Shown: in pieces, positions 8,775 through 17,606 of the stretch
Layout: each line of letters begins with the position of its first letter
Position numbering within the stretch: the stretch's first letter is position 1
Source of the DNA: Firmicutes bacterium UBA2530
GTDB lineage: Bacteria > Bacillota > Clostridia > Tissierellales > Sedimentibacteraceae
DNA length: 47,158 nt
Direction of reading: 5' to 3'
Assembly (NCBI GenBank): GCA_002340985.1
Contig: DDNC01000022.1
Location: forward strand, 9,707-56,864
Translations under genes and position numbers: made by a program
The notes under the pieces: model-generated
Told to the model about the DNA's origin: nothing
Database searches by the model: none
The model's input: the letters and a program-made list of their open reading frames with translations, nothing else

Positions 8775-8801
8775 ACAAAAAAGGGCATTTAAGCCCTTTC
8801 A
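8775..8801 (-). terminator. Terminator of the DUF4015 lipoprotein gene
   Basis: Minus strand AAAGGGC-TTAAAT-GCCCTTTTTT: a 7-bp stem followed by a T-run, 10 bases after the stop codon. An AAAAAAGGGCA unit is repeated directly beside it. Confidence 0.7.
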
Positions 8802-8811
8802 GAATATTTTA

Positions 8812-10587
8812 TTAATTTGCGGCTGTATCAAACGACGCCTTTATCTTCCATATATTGCTTTCTCTCACAGCATTCCATTTTATGTCGTCTTTTTCAATTA
8901 CCTGTTTCGTATCTCCATTTGTCACTTCAATTTTATAATATAACTTCACCGTCGCCAGATCCTTGTTGTTTGAATCCATTTCATATCCGTATACCTTATA
9001 ATTCAGAAGCTTTATATCAGATGATTCATGCTGCTTTGTATATTCATCAAAGCTTTTCACTCTGTCTGCCACGGGATTCATTAAATACATATAGCTGTAT
9101 CTGTTTGAAATCATTCCCGACAGGTATTTATCTGCAGCGTCTGAAGGTGTCTTCTCTCTGTAATCAAGTTCTCCCTTATCTAAAGGATATACTGTGCTTT
9201 TTTCCGCATCGCTCGGTATAAATGCATATGGGTCATATACGTTGCTGGGATTCCATATCATGTATTCCGTAATTCCAAGCTCCTTTGAAGCGATTATCTG
9301 ATCCCTCACCTTATCCGGGCCATATACTATTCCTGCCCAGTCAAAATCCTGAATCCAAGGTCTGATAACAGGGCGTGTCTCCATTGATGAATTCTTCTCC
9401 ACAGCCTCCTCCATAGCTCCCTTAACAACCAGGTATGGATGAGCGTTGGGGTTCTCAAGATTGTACCAGCCTGTAGAATAATGGCTTGGATAAACCATAG
9501 GCGCCATATTATCCACGTGTTCTCCCATAAGAATCCATGTCTGACCTATATCTTCCGGATAATCATCCCATGTTCTTGTGATAATTCCGAAAACATCAGC
9601 TCCAATATTTACATTATACGGCTCAAGTTCAGTTTTTGCGTATTGCAGGAATTCCGCAATAGCTTCGTCCTTATCACGTCCGTTCCTGCCGGGAAATTCG
9701 GTGATTGGATTGTATTTTTTTGCTCCGTCCGGAAATCTCACGTAGTCAAACTGAATTTCATCAAAGCCCAGAAGCGACGCTTCCTTGGCTATCGAAATAT
9801 TGTAGTCCCACACATACTTGTCAAACGGGTTAATCCATGGTATATTGCCGCTGTTCGGGTCAAGCCACGTTCCTCCTGTCTTAAGCTGGATTGAATGCTC
9901 CGGGCTCTTGACAGCAAAATTTTTATCCTTGAATGTTACAATTCTTCCGATGGTGTAAACGTCATAATCCTTCAGAACCTGCAGCATATTTTTTATATCT
10001 TTTATTGGAATGGGAGTGTTCTCGTTCAACTTTTGAACTATTTCCACGTTACTTTCGTACGTTATTAATCCATTGTCGTCCTTGACGTTGATTACAAGTC
10101 CGTTAACCTCCGTTCCAACTGCAATCCCTATTATTTTCTCAAATTTATTTGCTTTTTCGGCTTCTGGCAGCAGCTCCTTCGCCCTGACAGCATCTTTATC
10201 AGCCAAGGCTTTGACATATGCTCCGTATGCATCTATATTTTCCTTGCTAAGAGAATTTCCCGCAGTGTGCCCCGTTGCGTACAGCGCCATAACCTCCACA
10301 TTTCTTTTCTCCTGCTCCTGTCCTATGGGAACAAGCGGAACATAAAATTCAGCAAGCTCTGACTTGCGCTGTTTTTCCAGCTCTTCTCTTTCAGCGGTTT
10401 TTTTCTCAAGCTCCTGCTTCAGCCTTTCTTCCTCCGTAATCTCCGGCGGCTGCGTAACCTCTTCAGGCTTATCTATTTCCTCTCCGGGTATGGGCGGCTG
10501 CGGATCGGCGCTGACCTTTTCAGAACATCCTGACAATAATGCCGTCAGCATTAACAATAATATTGCTTTTTTCAATTTTTTGTACAT
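8812..10587 (-). CDS. Lipoprotein with putative glycoside hydrolase domain (DUF4015)
   Basis: 591-residue surface lipoprotein: a positively charged start, hydrophobic segment and lipobox LLSGC (Cys about 21), then a proline/glutamate-rich charged linker with a coiled coil (about 35-80). The central domain (about 90-420) looks like the DUF4015 putative glycoside hydrolase barrel; visible signatures are RIVTFKDK, FDEIQFDYVRFP, GADVFGIITR, MVYPSHYS and EYMIWNPSN. Acidic residues in DYVRFP-type motifs would be catalytic candidates, but activity is unproven. The C-terminus (about 480-591) resembles an NTF2-like or lumazine-binding-type extra domain ending in WNAVRESNIWKI. Likely acts on cell-surface polysaccharide. 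It is a single transcription unit; substrate unknown. Confidence 0.82.
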   Translation of the reverse strand: MYKKLKKAILLLMLTALLSGCSEKVSADPQPPIPGEEIDKPEEVTQPPEITEEERLKQELEKKTAEREELEKQRKSELAEFYVPLVPIGQEQEKRNVEVMALYATGHTAGNSLSKENIDAYGAYVKALADKDAVRAKELLPEAEKANKFEKIIGIAVGTEVNGLVINVKDDNGLITYESNVEIVQKLNENTPIPIKDIKNMLQVLKDYDVYTIGRIVTFKDKNFAVKSPEHSIQLKTGGTWLDPNSGNIPWINPFDKYVWDYNISIAKEASLLGFDEIQFDYVRFPDGAKKYNPITEFPGRNGRDKDEAIAEFLQYAKTELEPYNVNIGADVFGIITRTWDDYPEDIGQTWILMGEHVDNMAPMVYPSHYSTGWYNLENPNAHPYLVVKGAMEEAVEKNSSMETRPVIRPWIQDFDWAGIVYGPDKVRDQIIASKELGITEYMIWNPSNVYDPYAFIPSDAEKSTVYPLDKGELDYREKTPSDAADKYLSGMISNRYSYMYLMNPVADRVKSFDEYTKQHESSDIKLLNYKVYGYEMDSNNKDLATVKLYYKIEVTNGDTKQVIEKDDIKWNAVRESNIWKIKASFDTAAN

Positions 10588-10642
10588 ATTTCCTCCTAAA
10601 TTTTTATAGCAGATATCGGTATAACCATACCCATATAATGTT

Positions 10643-10648
10643 ATTATA
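10643..10648 (-). promoter_or_regulatory. Candidate extended -10 promoter of the lipoprotein gene
   Basis: Minus strand TTGCTATAAT, an extended -10 with no convincing -35 (TTTATC), about 55 bases before the start codon. The rest of the 10588-10794 gap shows only AT-rich sequence. Confidence 0.4.
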
Positions 10649-10794
10649 GCAATGTATAAAAATATGATAAATATAGCATAATTTTAACATATAAAAGCAC
10701 CATGTTCAATAAATAAAGCAGCTTTTTTCGTTTTTCGACAGATGTAATTTTTAGCAAAATATGAAATAAAAAAACACATACGATAAATTATTTC

Positions 10795-10823
10795 TTGACA
10801 TTAATTTTCGTAAAATATATAAT
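10795..10823 (+). promoter_or_regulatory. Consensus promoter of purA
   Basis: Perfect TTGACA (10795-10800), 17-base spacer, perfect TATAAT (10818-10823), 27 bases before the purA ATG. The leader is too short for a riboswitch, and no purine aptamer is visible. Confidence 0.9.
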
Positions 10824-10850
10824 TTTTTTGAAAATATAAAGGAGGTTTTT

Positions 10851-12128
10851 ATGCTGACTGCAATAGTAGGAATAAACTGGGGAGATGAAGGCAAAGGCAG
10901 AATGGTTGATTTGTTGGCCGCAGATTACGACATTGTATGCCGCTATCAGGGCGGAAACAATGCGGGACACACCGTGGTGAATGAATCGGGCAAATTTGTA
11001 CTTAACCTGCTTCCGTCAGGCATACTAAGGCCTGAGGTTGTTAATGTAATGGGAAATGGTATAGTTATAGATTTGGAACACCTCCATAAAGAAGTGAACA
11101 ATCTGAGAAATTCAGGGATTAAAATTACAGCTGATAATTTGAAAATCAGCGATAGGGCAATTATTTGCCTCCCATACCATGTAAAGCAGGATATATTGGA
11201 AGAAGAGCGTCTAAAAGATATGAAGTTCGGATCCACAAGAAGGGGAATTGCTCCTGTATACGGCGACAAATATATGAAAAAGGGCATAAGAATGGGTGAT
11301 CTGCTGAATAAGGAATCTCTCAAAAAGCGTGTTGAACAAATTGTCGAATGGAAAAATCTCACCATTGCGGGTGGATATAAATCCATAGAGTTTTATGCGG
11401 ATGACATGTATGAATGGCTGATTAAATACGGCACAGAATTTGAAGAATATATATGTGATGTCGGACTTTATCTTAACAATTCTGTAAACAACGGCAAAAA
11501 AATAATGTTTGAGGCACAGCTGGGTGCGCTGAGAGATATAGATTTCGGAATTTATCCATACACATCCTCGTCCTCCACAATAGCGGCTTATGCTCCTATA
11601 GGGGCAGGAGTTCCCGGGATGAAGCTTGCCCGCACCATCGGGATAATGAAGGCTTATTCTTCGTGCGTAGGCGAAGGACCTTTTACAGCTGAGATGTTCG
11701 GCGATGAAGCTAAAGCGCTCAGAGAGGCAGGAGGAGAATACGGCGCAGCAACAGGAAGACCAAGAAGAGTTGGACCATTTGATGTAGTTGCATCTAAGTA
11801 CGGCGTAAGAGTTCAGGGCGCAGATCAGCTTGCTCTTACAAAACTGGATGTATTGTCATACATGGACAGAATACCGGTGGTTATAGCATATGACATAGAC
11901 GGAAGAATTACCGAGGAGTTCCCAACAGGAGCTGATTTGGATATAGCAAAACCCGTCATTGAATTTATGGACGGATGGAAATGTGATATAGGTAAATGCA
12001 GAAAAGAGTCAGATCTTCCAAAGGAAGCATTTGAGTATATCAAGTACCTGGAAAAAAAGGTGGGCTGTTTTATCAAGTATGTATCCGTGGGAGCGGACAG
12101 AGAAGATTATCTTGTAATGAACGAATAA
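10851..12128 (+). CDS. purA: Adenylosuccinate synthetase
   Basis: GTP-dependent condensation of IMP with aspartate to adenylosuccinate, the first committed step to AMP. Seen: the N-terminal P-loop-like GDEGKGR (catalytic Asp and Lys), NNAGHTVV with the catalytic His, GSTRRGIAP, the long KVGCF-type end and ATGRPRRVGPFD. The 425-residue length is normal. A strong ribosome site (AAAGGAGG) lies 6 bases before the ATG. It is monocistronic, with its own consensus promoter and terminator; no other purine genes are nearby. Confidence 0.97.
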   Translation: MLTAIVGINWGDEGKGRMVDLLAADYDIVCRYQGGNNAGHTVVNESGKFVLNLLPSGILRPEVVNVMGNGIVIDLEHLHKEVNNLRNSGIKITADNLKISDRAIICLPYHVKQDILEEERLKDMKFGSTRRGIAPVYGDKYMKKGIRMGDLLNKESLKKRVEQIVEWKNLTIAGGYKSIEFYADDMYEWLIKYGTEFEEYICDVGLYLNNSVNNGKKIMFEAQLGALRDIDFGIYPYTSSSSTIAAYAPIGAGVPGMKLARTIGIMKAYSSCVGEGPFTAEMFGDEAKALREAGGEYGAATGRPRRVGPFDVVASKYGVRVQGADQLALTKLDVLSYMDRIPVVIAYDIDGRITEEFPTGADLDIAKPVIEFMDGWKCDIGKCRKESDLPKEAFEYIKYLEKKVGCFIKYVSVGADREDYLVMNE

Positions 12129-12139
12129 CAAGCAGAATA

Positions 12140-12175
12140 AAGCCGGTCTGATTACATTTCAGAACCGGCTTTTTT
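12140..12175. terminator. Terminator between purA and the convergent regulator
   Basis: AGCCGGT-CTG and CAG-A-ACCGGCT pair (one bulge) around ATTACATTT, followed by TTTTTT on the plus strand. It ends 4 bases before the stop of the minus-strand regulator. Confidence 0.85.
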
Positions 12176-12179
12176 AATA

Positions 12180-13022
12180 CTATATATATGAATGAACCCA
12201 CAGCAGCTCTGTTGATTTCTTGCCGGGGTTGTGCCATTTGTGATAGCGCGCTGATTTAAAATGAATAGAGTCTCCCATTTTCACAATAAATTCTTTTGAA
12301 TCGTCCAGCATTACAGAAAGAACCCCTGACAGCACATGAATAAATTCCTCACCGCTGTTGTGACTGTGCGCTTTAAAATCACCGCAGCCCGGCTTAACAA
12401 CAAAACGCACGGCTTCAAACGTATTTTCTCTGCCGTCAATCAATGACTGTATGGTTACACCATCCAGCCCTGTTTCCAGCTCCGTGCCTTTCCCTCTTTT
12501 CACAAGTTCCCTGTCTTCGTCGTCTTTTACATCAAAAAACCTAACTGTGCTCTCGCCGTAATATCCTGCAAGCTTGCTGAGCACTTCAAATGTGATTCCG
12601 GCTTTCCCGTTTTCAATTCGGCTCAGATATGAAGGCGATATACCCACAGCTTTACTCACTTCCTCAAGGGTATATCCTCCGTCTTCACGATAGCTCTTCA
12701 GCATCGCATGATAAAATTCCTTATAGTACTTTTCGTTTTCAGGAAAAATAACGGTTATATCCTTGGATAGAAGGTTTTTAATCATGGAAATATTCATATT
12801 TTTTTGAGACGAATACTCTTTTATTTTTCTAAGAATCTCTATGTCATTAAAATCAAAAACTCTGTAGTTGCTCTCATTTCTTTTTGAAGCTATCAGACCT
12901 GCATTCTCCCAATTTCGTATAGTGGCAGGTACAACGCCTATAATCTTTGCCACATCGCTTATATTGAATACTATTTTAGCCCCGTCCTGTTCATTATATT
13001 GTGTTTCTAATTCACTCAACAC
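12180..13022 (-). CDS. MerR-XRE-cupin fusion transcriptional regulator
   Basis: One protein carries three regulatory modules. Numbered from GTG 13022: a MerR-type winged HTH at about 18-88 (ISDVAKIIGVVPATIRNWENAGLI, then NYRVFDFNDIEILRKI), an XRE-type HTH at about 106-163 (YTLEEVSKAVGISPSYLSRIENGKAG), and a cupin at about 206-280 with both metal motifs (HSH...EEF and H...HKWHN). XRE-cupin regulators are common and bind small ligands; the added MerR domain is unusual. Start choice: GGAGG sits 5 bases before GTG 13022 and 8 before TTG 13019; an ATG at 13037 and a TTG at 13049 lack such a site. It is a lone gene facing purA; target and ligand are unknown. Could repress its own promoter. Confidence 0.85.
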   Translation of the reverse strand: MLSELETQYNEQDGAKIVFNISDVAKIIGVVPATIRNWENAGLIASKRNESNYRVFDFNDIEILRKIKEYSSQKNMNISMIKNLLSKDITVIFPENEKYYKEFYHAMLKSYREDGGYTLEEVSKAVGISPSYLSRIENGKAGITFEVLSKLAGYYGESTVRFFDVKDDEDRELVKRGKGTELETGLDGVTIQSLIDGRENTFEAVRFVVKPGCGDFKAHSHNSGEEFIHVLSGVLSVMLDDSKEFIVKMGDSIHFKSARYHKWHNPGKKSTELLWVHSYI

Positions 13023-13083
13023 CTCGTCCTCCAACATAGAGTTATGCAAAAATAGTTTATTATAATTTTAGTGCTCATAGAAC

Positions 13084-13587
13084 CTAATCCCGTCTTATTT
13101 TTGTCCTTATTCGTGTTATATAAGCAGTAATAAATACTGCGAAGGCGTAATCATAAACAATAAATAAAAGCTGCGCAGCCGCAATCATCCACCATGCAAG
13201 CTGAAGCGGTATAAAAAGCTTCACCGCAAAATACATTGCAACAAGCGACAGGTTAAAAAATACCAGCTTTGCCGCATATATAATCAAGGTTTTGTCCTGC
13301 TTTGATTCCAAAAGATGCTTTACTATGCTGTAAAGTCCAAAAAACAGTATATATGTTACAAATTCAATCTTATTGAATGTAAGAATAAATCCGAGAATGC
13401 ATGAAGCAATATAAAATACCGCTCCGCTTTTACCTCCGAACTCCACTATTACAATTCCCACAACAAGAGCCGCACCTGCTAAGAGAATTATTGTATTCGT
13501 CTCAATTGCAGATGATAATATTATAAAAAGCTGATTCAGTCCCAGCAGAACACCTAAGTATGCAACATCGCCGCCTTTTAACAGCAT
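13084..13587 (-). CDS. Small integral membrane protein
   Basis: A 167-residue, very hydrophobic protein with about five membrane helices (VAYLGVLLGLNQLFIIL, IILLAGAALVVGIVIV, FYIASCILGFILT, LVFFNLSLVAMYFAV, MIAAAQLLFIVYDYAF) and a basic tail TRIRTKIRRD, which suggests a cytosolic C-terminus. No family recognised. The ATG at 13587 overlaps the end of the J-domain gene by 10 bases, and GGAGG lies 12 bases upstream inside that gene; a GTG at 13611 is an alternative. The tight overlap implies co-translation with the J-domain and DUF5685 proteins. Function unknown. Confidence 0.7.
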   Translation of the reverse strand: MLLKGGDVAYLGVLLGLNQLFIILSSAIETNTIILLAGAALVVGIVIVEFGGKSGAVFYIASCILGFILTFNKIEFVTYILFFGLYSIVKHLLESKQDKTLIIYAAKLVFFNLSLVAMYFAVKLFIPLQLAWWMIAAAQLLFIVYDYAFAVFITAYITRIRTKIRRD

Positions 13588-14180
13588 GAAATCAGATCGC
13601 CTCCCATACACTCGCAGCAGCAGTCAGCACATATAAGCTGAGTGCAGCAGTCAACGCTTGAGCTTCCTCCTCTGTAGTTGTATGCTCTTTGCTGATATAC
13701 ATTCTGCATATTCACAATTTGACTCAGAAAATTTTTGTATTCAAAATTTCCCGGGTCCATTCTCACGGCATTTTGCACATACTGCATTCCCTGACCCAAT
13801 GAGCCCATGTTAACATAGCACACACCCATCAGATAATTCCATTCCGCATTTCTTACAGGCACACCATTCAATATTCTTACAGCCTCCTGAAATCTTCCTG
13901 TTTGAATACACTGCCTTACAGAAAATAAATTTCCCGCCCCTCCATCATATGAACTGCTGCCTCCATAGTTCTGGTATGAAGCGGAGCTGCCTGCATTTCC
14001 GTTCATTATTTCATCATAGGCCAATTGAATTTCCTTGAATTTTTCTTCAGCCAAATCCTTGAGCGGATTATTTTCATTCACATCAGGATGGTATTTTTTA
14101 GCAAGCTTTCTGTATGCGCTTTTTACTTCATCTTTAGTTGCACCTCTTTGCAGTCCAAGCACTTCATATGGGTCTTTCAT
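13578..14180 (-). CDS. J-domain protein with cysteine-rich C-terminus
   Basis: 200 residues. An N-terminal J domain (about 3-62) carries DPYEVLGL, YRKLAKKYHPDV with the invariant HPD (31-33), and IQLAYDEI; such domains stimulate DnaK ATPase. A Gly/Ser/Tyr linker (about 64-85) follows, then a TPR-like helical segment (GVCYVNMGSLGQGMQYVQNAVRMDPGN), and finally an unusual cysteine cluster (CTQLICADCCCECMGGDLISCC, nine cysteines) that could bind metal or be acylated at a membrane. It lacks the DnaJ zinc finger and substrate domains, so it is not DnaJ itself. ATG 14180 has AGGAG 8 bases upstream, within the preceding gene, which it overlaps by 17 bases. Confidence 0.85.
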   Translation of the reverse strand: MKDPYEVLGLQRGATKDEVKSAYRKLAKKYHPDVNENNPLKDLAEEKFKEIQLAYDEIMNGNAGSSASYQNYGGSSSYDGGAGNLFSVRQCIQTGRFQEAVRILNGVPVRNAEWNYLMGVCYVNMGSLGQGMQYVQNAVRMDPGNFEYKNFLSQIVNMQNVYQQRAYNYRGGSSSVDCCTQLICADCCCECMGGDLISCC

Positions 14181-14991
14181 CAATAGTTCTCCTTTTATCT
14201 GATTTGTTCAATATACCCGAATATATTATGTTATCAATTATTCCCTTATCCTGCACCAATGGCAGTCTCTCAATCTCATCGCTCAAGAAAGATAAATTCA
14301 GCATTATAAGTTCCCTTGCTGCCTTTCTTCTATCCTCTGTATCCATATTATTGAAGGGATTGTAGGATTTTTCTTTCTCATCCTTTTCCATATCCTCATA
14401 GGCATCCAGATAGTAGATGAGCTTTCCTAAATAAAACCCTGTCTTGCGCAGGTTTTTTTCCCATTCATCCTTTTTATACAGAAATATCTCTTCCATCAGA
14501 TGTCCGAATTCATTGGAGACGGCATCCACATCATCTGTGTCATTTTTCTCTAACTTTGCAATATTTTCAAGACGCATTCTGAATATTTCAGCCTTTTCCG
14601 TCAGCTCTGCACTCGCTTTTCTGAATTCGCCCTCAAGTGTTTTCATAAGGGCAAGAGATTTATAGTCCCTGTCATCCTTCCAATTGTCAAGAAGGTTGTA
14701 ATAAGAAAGCAATATGTTTACCGAAGCGGCATAGTCTGTTATTTCATTTTGAACAACAAGCTGCTTTTTACCGGGATGAACCATGCATCTCTCGTTGCAA
14801 ACCTTGTTCTGAGGCTCATACAGCGAGCTTAGAAAAAGTATCAGGAAAGTCATGTCATAATTCAATGTCATTCTTGATTTATTGCTGTACTTTGTTTTAA
14901 GGCGCTTACACAGCCCGCAGTAATATCCCTTGTAGCTGTAATATTCCTTAAATTTCAATTCCATTTTATTAATTGTTACATATCCGAACAT
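14164..14991 (-). CDS. DUF5685 family protein
   Basis: 275-residue cytosolic protein starting MFGYVTINKMELKFKEY, which matches my memory of the DUF5685 family; function unknown. An N-terminal pair YYCGLCKRL and a later NERCMVHPGK provide Cys/His residues that may bind metal. The rest is helical and charged, with the family-like LLSYYNLLDNWKDD and YLDAYEDMEKDEKEKSYNPF. ATG 14991 is chosen because the family starts MFGY; a GTG two codons earlier is possible, and no strong ribosome site is visible. It overlaps the J-domain gene by 17 bases and starts a three-gene unit. I recall DUF5685 beside J-domain genes in other Clostridia, which suggests a shared chaperone-like role (inference). Confidence 0.75.
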   Translation of the reverse strand: MFGYVTINKMELKFKEYYSYKGYYCGLCKRLKTKYSNKSRMTLNYDMTFLILFLSSLYEPQNKVCNERCMVHPGKKQLVVQNEITDYAASVNILLSYYNLLDNWKDDRDYKSLALMKTLEGEFRKASAELTEKAEIFRMRLENIAKLEKNDTDDVDAVSNEFGHLMEEIFLYKKDEWEKNLRKTGFYLGKLIYYLDAYEDMEKDEKEKSYNPFNNMDTEDRRKAARELIMLNLSFLSDEIERLPLVQDKGIIDNIIYSGILNKSDKRRTIDERPI

Positions 14992-15114
14992 AGGCACTCA
15001 TTTCTAATTTTATATATAATTGTATCAACATTGCATTTTTTTATCAATATATTTTAATATTTTATATTTCGCACATTAAAATAATCTTTAGAATAAATTA
15101 ATAATGCATTAGAA

Positions 15115-15175
15115 GAAAAGGAACTGCCCGATATCCTCAGGCTCCTGCCTGTCAATCGGGACAATTCCTTTATCA
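15115..15175 (-). terminator. Terminator of the pst-phoU-phoPR operon
   Basis: Minus strand GGAATTGTCCCGAT pairs with ATCGGGCAGTTCC (one mismatch region) around an inner hairpin CAGGCAGGAGCCTG, followed by TTTTC, six bases after the phoR stop. Confidence 0.7.
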
Positions 15176-15180
15176 TATTG

Positions 15181-16905
15181 CTATTGTAAGCAGCTGAATG
15201 TTACTGTTATTTCTGTTCCTTCATCTTCCTTTGTTTTAAGCTCTATTTTACCATTATACAGCTCTGCTATATGCTTGACTATTGACAACCCGAGTCCTGT
15301 TCCGCCTGTCTCTTTAGAGCGGCTTTTATCCACCCTGTAAAACCGTTCAAAAATTCTGTCCTGATACTCTTCCGCTATTCCAACCCCCGTGTCACTCACT
15401 GATATAATTATTTGCCTGCCGTCCTTCTTTACGCTTATATACACAAATCCGCCGCTTTTATTGTACTTTATTCCGTTATCCACCAGATTGTACATAAGCT
15501 CGCTCATATAGTTTCTGTTTGCTTTTATAAATGCATCCACGACCTTCACTTCCAGATGAATATTCAGCTCTTCCGCTTTCGGAGATAAAAGTGCCGCAGT
15601 CTCCTCCGCAATTTCCTTCAGGTTAATATTGCTGTTTTCTTCTGGTCTCACGCCTTCTTCAATTCTTGAGAGCCTCATGATATCTTCAATCAAAGCTATA
15701 AGCCTCAGACCTTCATTATTTATCATGCCGCAGTACTTTCTTATGCTGTCCGAGTCGGTAATTAGCCCCTCTTTTATCATTTCCGCAAATCCTATTATAG
15801 TTGTGAGAGGAGTTTTCAACTCATGAGAAACATTGGCAGAAAATTCTCTCCTCATAATTTCTGCATTCTTCTGATTCGTAATATCTTCTATCAATATTAA
15901 AAGCCCTGTTGCCTTGAGGCTGTACTGTTCCTTTACGGGGCTGAAGTAATATCTGAGATGTCTGCCATCCTTCTTTATATCATGTATGGTATGAATATTT
16001 TTTTCAATTGAATTTTCTACCTGTTGCAAAATTTCAGAATTTCTTATGAGCTCCAGAATATTTCTGCTTGGACGCAAATCAAATTTGTCATTGCCTATCA
16101 TGTGTTTCCCGCTTGTATTTATTGAAAGAATCTGCCTGTTTTTATTTATGAGGATAAATCCTTCCTTCATATTTTCGGTTATAAGTCCTATAGTATCTCT
16201 TTCATGCTTAAGCTCATCAATATACTGGTTTATTTTAATCTTCTGTTCGCGAATTTTAAGTGACAGAGATTCAAATTCGTCATATATTTCAACGCCACTC
16301 ACTTCTCCGTCCTCCAACATTTCATCAAGAGATCTCGTCATCTCCTTGACAGGTTTCAGCACCCTCCTTGTAAAGGAATTGGCTGAAGCATATACAATTA
16401 CAAGCAAAAATACAAACAAAAGCACCAGTACAGGCAGTATTCCAATAAATACTGAATTGATGCTTCTTATATCCCTTGAAACCCTGAGAACCTCATTCTC
16501 ACTTATCTTGACAGCATAGTAATACATATCTGTCTTTGTAGTGCTCGAATACCTCGTATCCTCTCCATGTCCCTTTTCAAATGCTGCGGCTACCTCCGGT
16601 CTGTCCTTGTGGCTTTCGAGGCTTTCATTTTTCGCCCTGCTGTCATATACAACCTCTCCGTTTTTGCGTATAATTGTAAAGCGCATGCTGTAATCTGTTG
16701 CATTCAATATTTTATTTACAGAGGAATTAATTTTGCCTTCATCCTCCCAGTTCTCAAAATCCTTTGTAAGCTCGACTATAGATTTAAGCTTATTCTCGGC
16801 GTCCTCTACATAAAAGCTGTAGTAGACGACGGTTGTCATAACGCAGGATAATACCGATGACACAACAGAAATAAGCATTATTATTAAAAACAGCCTCTTT
16901 TTCAT
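15181..16905 (-). CDS. phoR: Phosphate-regulon sensor histidine kinase PhoR
   Basis: Membrane sensor kinase of 574 residues: TM1 (about 5-30), extracytoplasmic sensor domain (about 31-150), TM2 (about 153-174), HAMP linker (175-230), PAS domain (about 240-340, LITENMKEGFILIN), HisKA with phospho-accepting H361 in FSANVSHELKTPL, and HATPase with N box LVDNGIKYN, G1 DTGVGIAEEYQ and GGTGLGLSIV. In the Pho system it phosphorylates PhoP under phosphate limitation, gated by PstSCAB-PhoU. ATG 16905 overlaps the phoP stop as ATGA. Its place at the end of a pst-phoU operon supports PhoR over WalK, which has a similar layout. Confidence 0.93.
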   Translation of the reverse strand: MKKRLFLIIMLISVVSSVLSCVMTTVVYYSFYVEDAENKLKSIVELTKDFENWEDEGKINSSVNKILNATDYSMRFTIIRKNGEVVYDSRAKNESLESHKDRPEVAAAFEKGHGEDTRYSSTTKTDMYYYAVKISENEVLRVSRDIRSINSVFIGILPVLVLLFVFLLVIVYASANSFTRRVLKPVKEMTRSLDEMLEDGEVSGVEIYDEFESLSLKIREQKIKINQYIDELKHERDTIGLITENMKEGFILINKNRQILSINTSGKHMIGNDKFDLRPSRNILELIRNSEILQQVENSIEKNIHTIHDIKKDGRHLRYYFSPVKEQYSLKATGLLILIEDITNQKNAEIMRREFSANVSHELKTPLTTIIGFAEMIKEGLITDSDSIRKYCGMINNEGLRLIALIEDIMRLSRIEEGVRPEENSNINLKEIAEETAALLSPKAEELNIHLEVKVVDAFIKANRNYMSELMYNLVDNGIKYNKSGGFVYISVKKDGRQIIISVSDTGVGIAEEYQDRIFERFYRVDKSRSKETGGTGLGLSIVKHIAELYNGKIELKTKEDEGTEITVTFSCLQ

Positions 16906-17597
16906 TCGCCGCCGGCCTCCTCCAATTTGTATCCGGCACTTCTGACCGTGGCTATATAGTCATTGCAGCCTGCGGCATTCAGCTTCTGCCGTATAGTTTT
17001 TATATGCATATCCACAGTCCTGGTTTCCCCCTCGTAGTCAAATCCCCATATTTCTGAAAGTATTTTGTCTCTGGAGAGAACTATCCCTTTGTTGAGCATT
17101 AAATAGTGCAAAAGTTCAAATTCCTTGTATGTCAAAGCAACGGAAGTACCTTTATAATAAACGGTTCGCTTGTTATAATCCAGAGAAAGGCCGTTGTATT
17201 CCAAAAACTCGTCGGGTGTTTCCTTCTTGACTGAACGCCTCAGAACCGCCTTCACCCTCGCAAGCAACTCCAGTATCCCGAATGGCTTCGTTATAAAATC
17301 ATCCGCACCTGCTTCCAATCCCTTCACCTTATCCAGCTCCATGGACTTGGCTGTCAGTATTATAACAGGAATGTCGGCATAATTTTCATCACGCTTAAGC
17401 TCTCTTAAGATTGTCATACCATCTGTTTTAGGCAGCATTAAGTCTAAGAGAATCAAATCAGGCACCCTTTTTCTCAGCTGAGCGTAAAAACTGTCCTTTT
17501 CTTCAAATCCCATAATTTCAAAATCCGCTGTGCTTAAAGCTATGGTAATCAGCTCTCTTATACCCGAATCATCTTCCACACAATATAATAGCTTCAT
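16902..17597 (-). CDS. phoP: Phosphate response regulator PhoP/PhoB (OmpR family)
   Basis: 231 residues: receiver domain with acidic pair E8/D9, phospho-acceptor D52 in LILLDLMLP, T82 and K104 (FITKPFG), then an OmpR-type winged helix (VALTYKEFELLHYLMLN, RTVDMHIKTIRQKL). It binds direct repeats upstream of phosphate genes; a matching repeat lies before pstS. AGGAG 7 bases before ATG 17597. It ends by overlapping phoR by 4 bases. Could be called phoB; Firmicute usage favours phoP. Confidence 0.93.
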   Translation of the reverse strand: MKLLYCVEDDSGIRELITIALSTADFEIMGFEEKDSFYAQLRKRVPDLILLDLMLPKTDGMTILRELKRDENYADIPVIILTAKSMELDKVKGLEAGADDFITKPFGILELLARVKAVLRRSVKKETPDEFLEYNGLSLDYNKRTVYYKGTSVALTYKEFELLHYLMLNKGIVLSRDKILSEIWGFDYEGETRTVDMHIKTIRQKLNAAGCNDYIATVRSAGYKLEEAGGE

Positions 17598-17606
17598 ATT
17601 GTTCTC

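Noticed and set aside
9439..9894. 151-codon open frame on the plus strand
   Set aside because: Antisense to the DUF4015 lipoprotein gene; no recognisable protein features.
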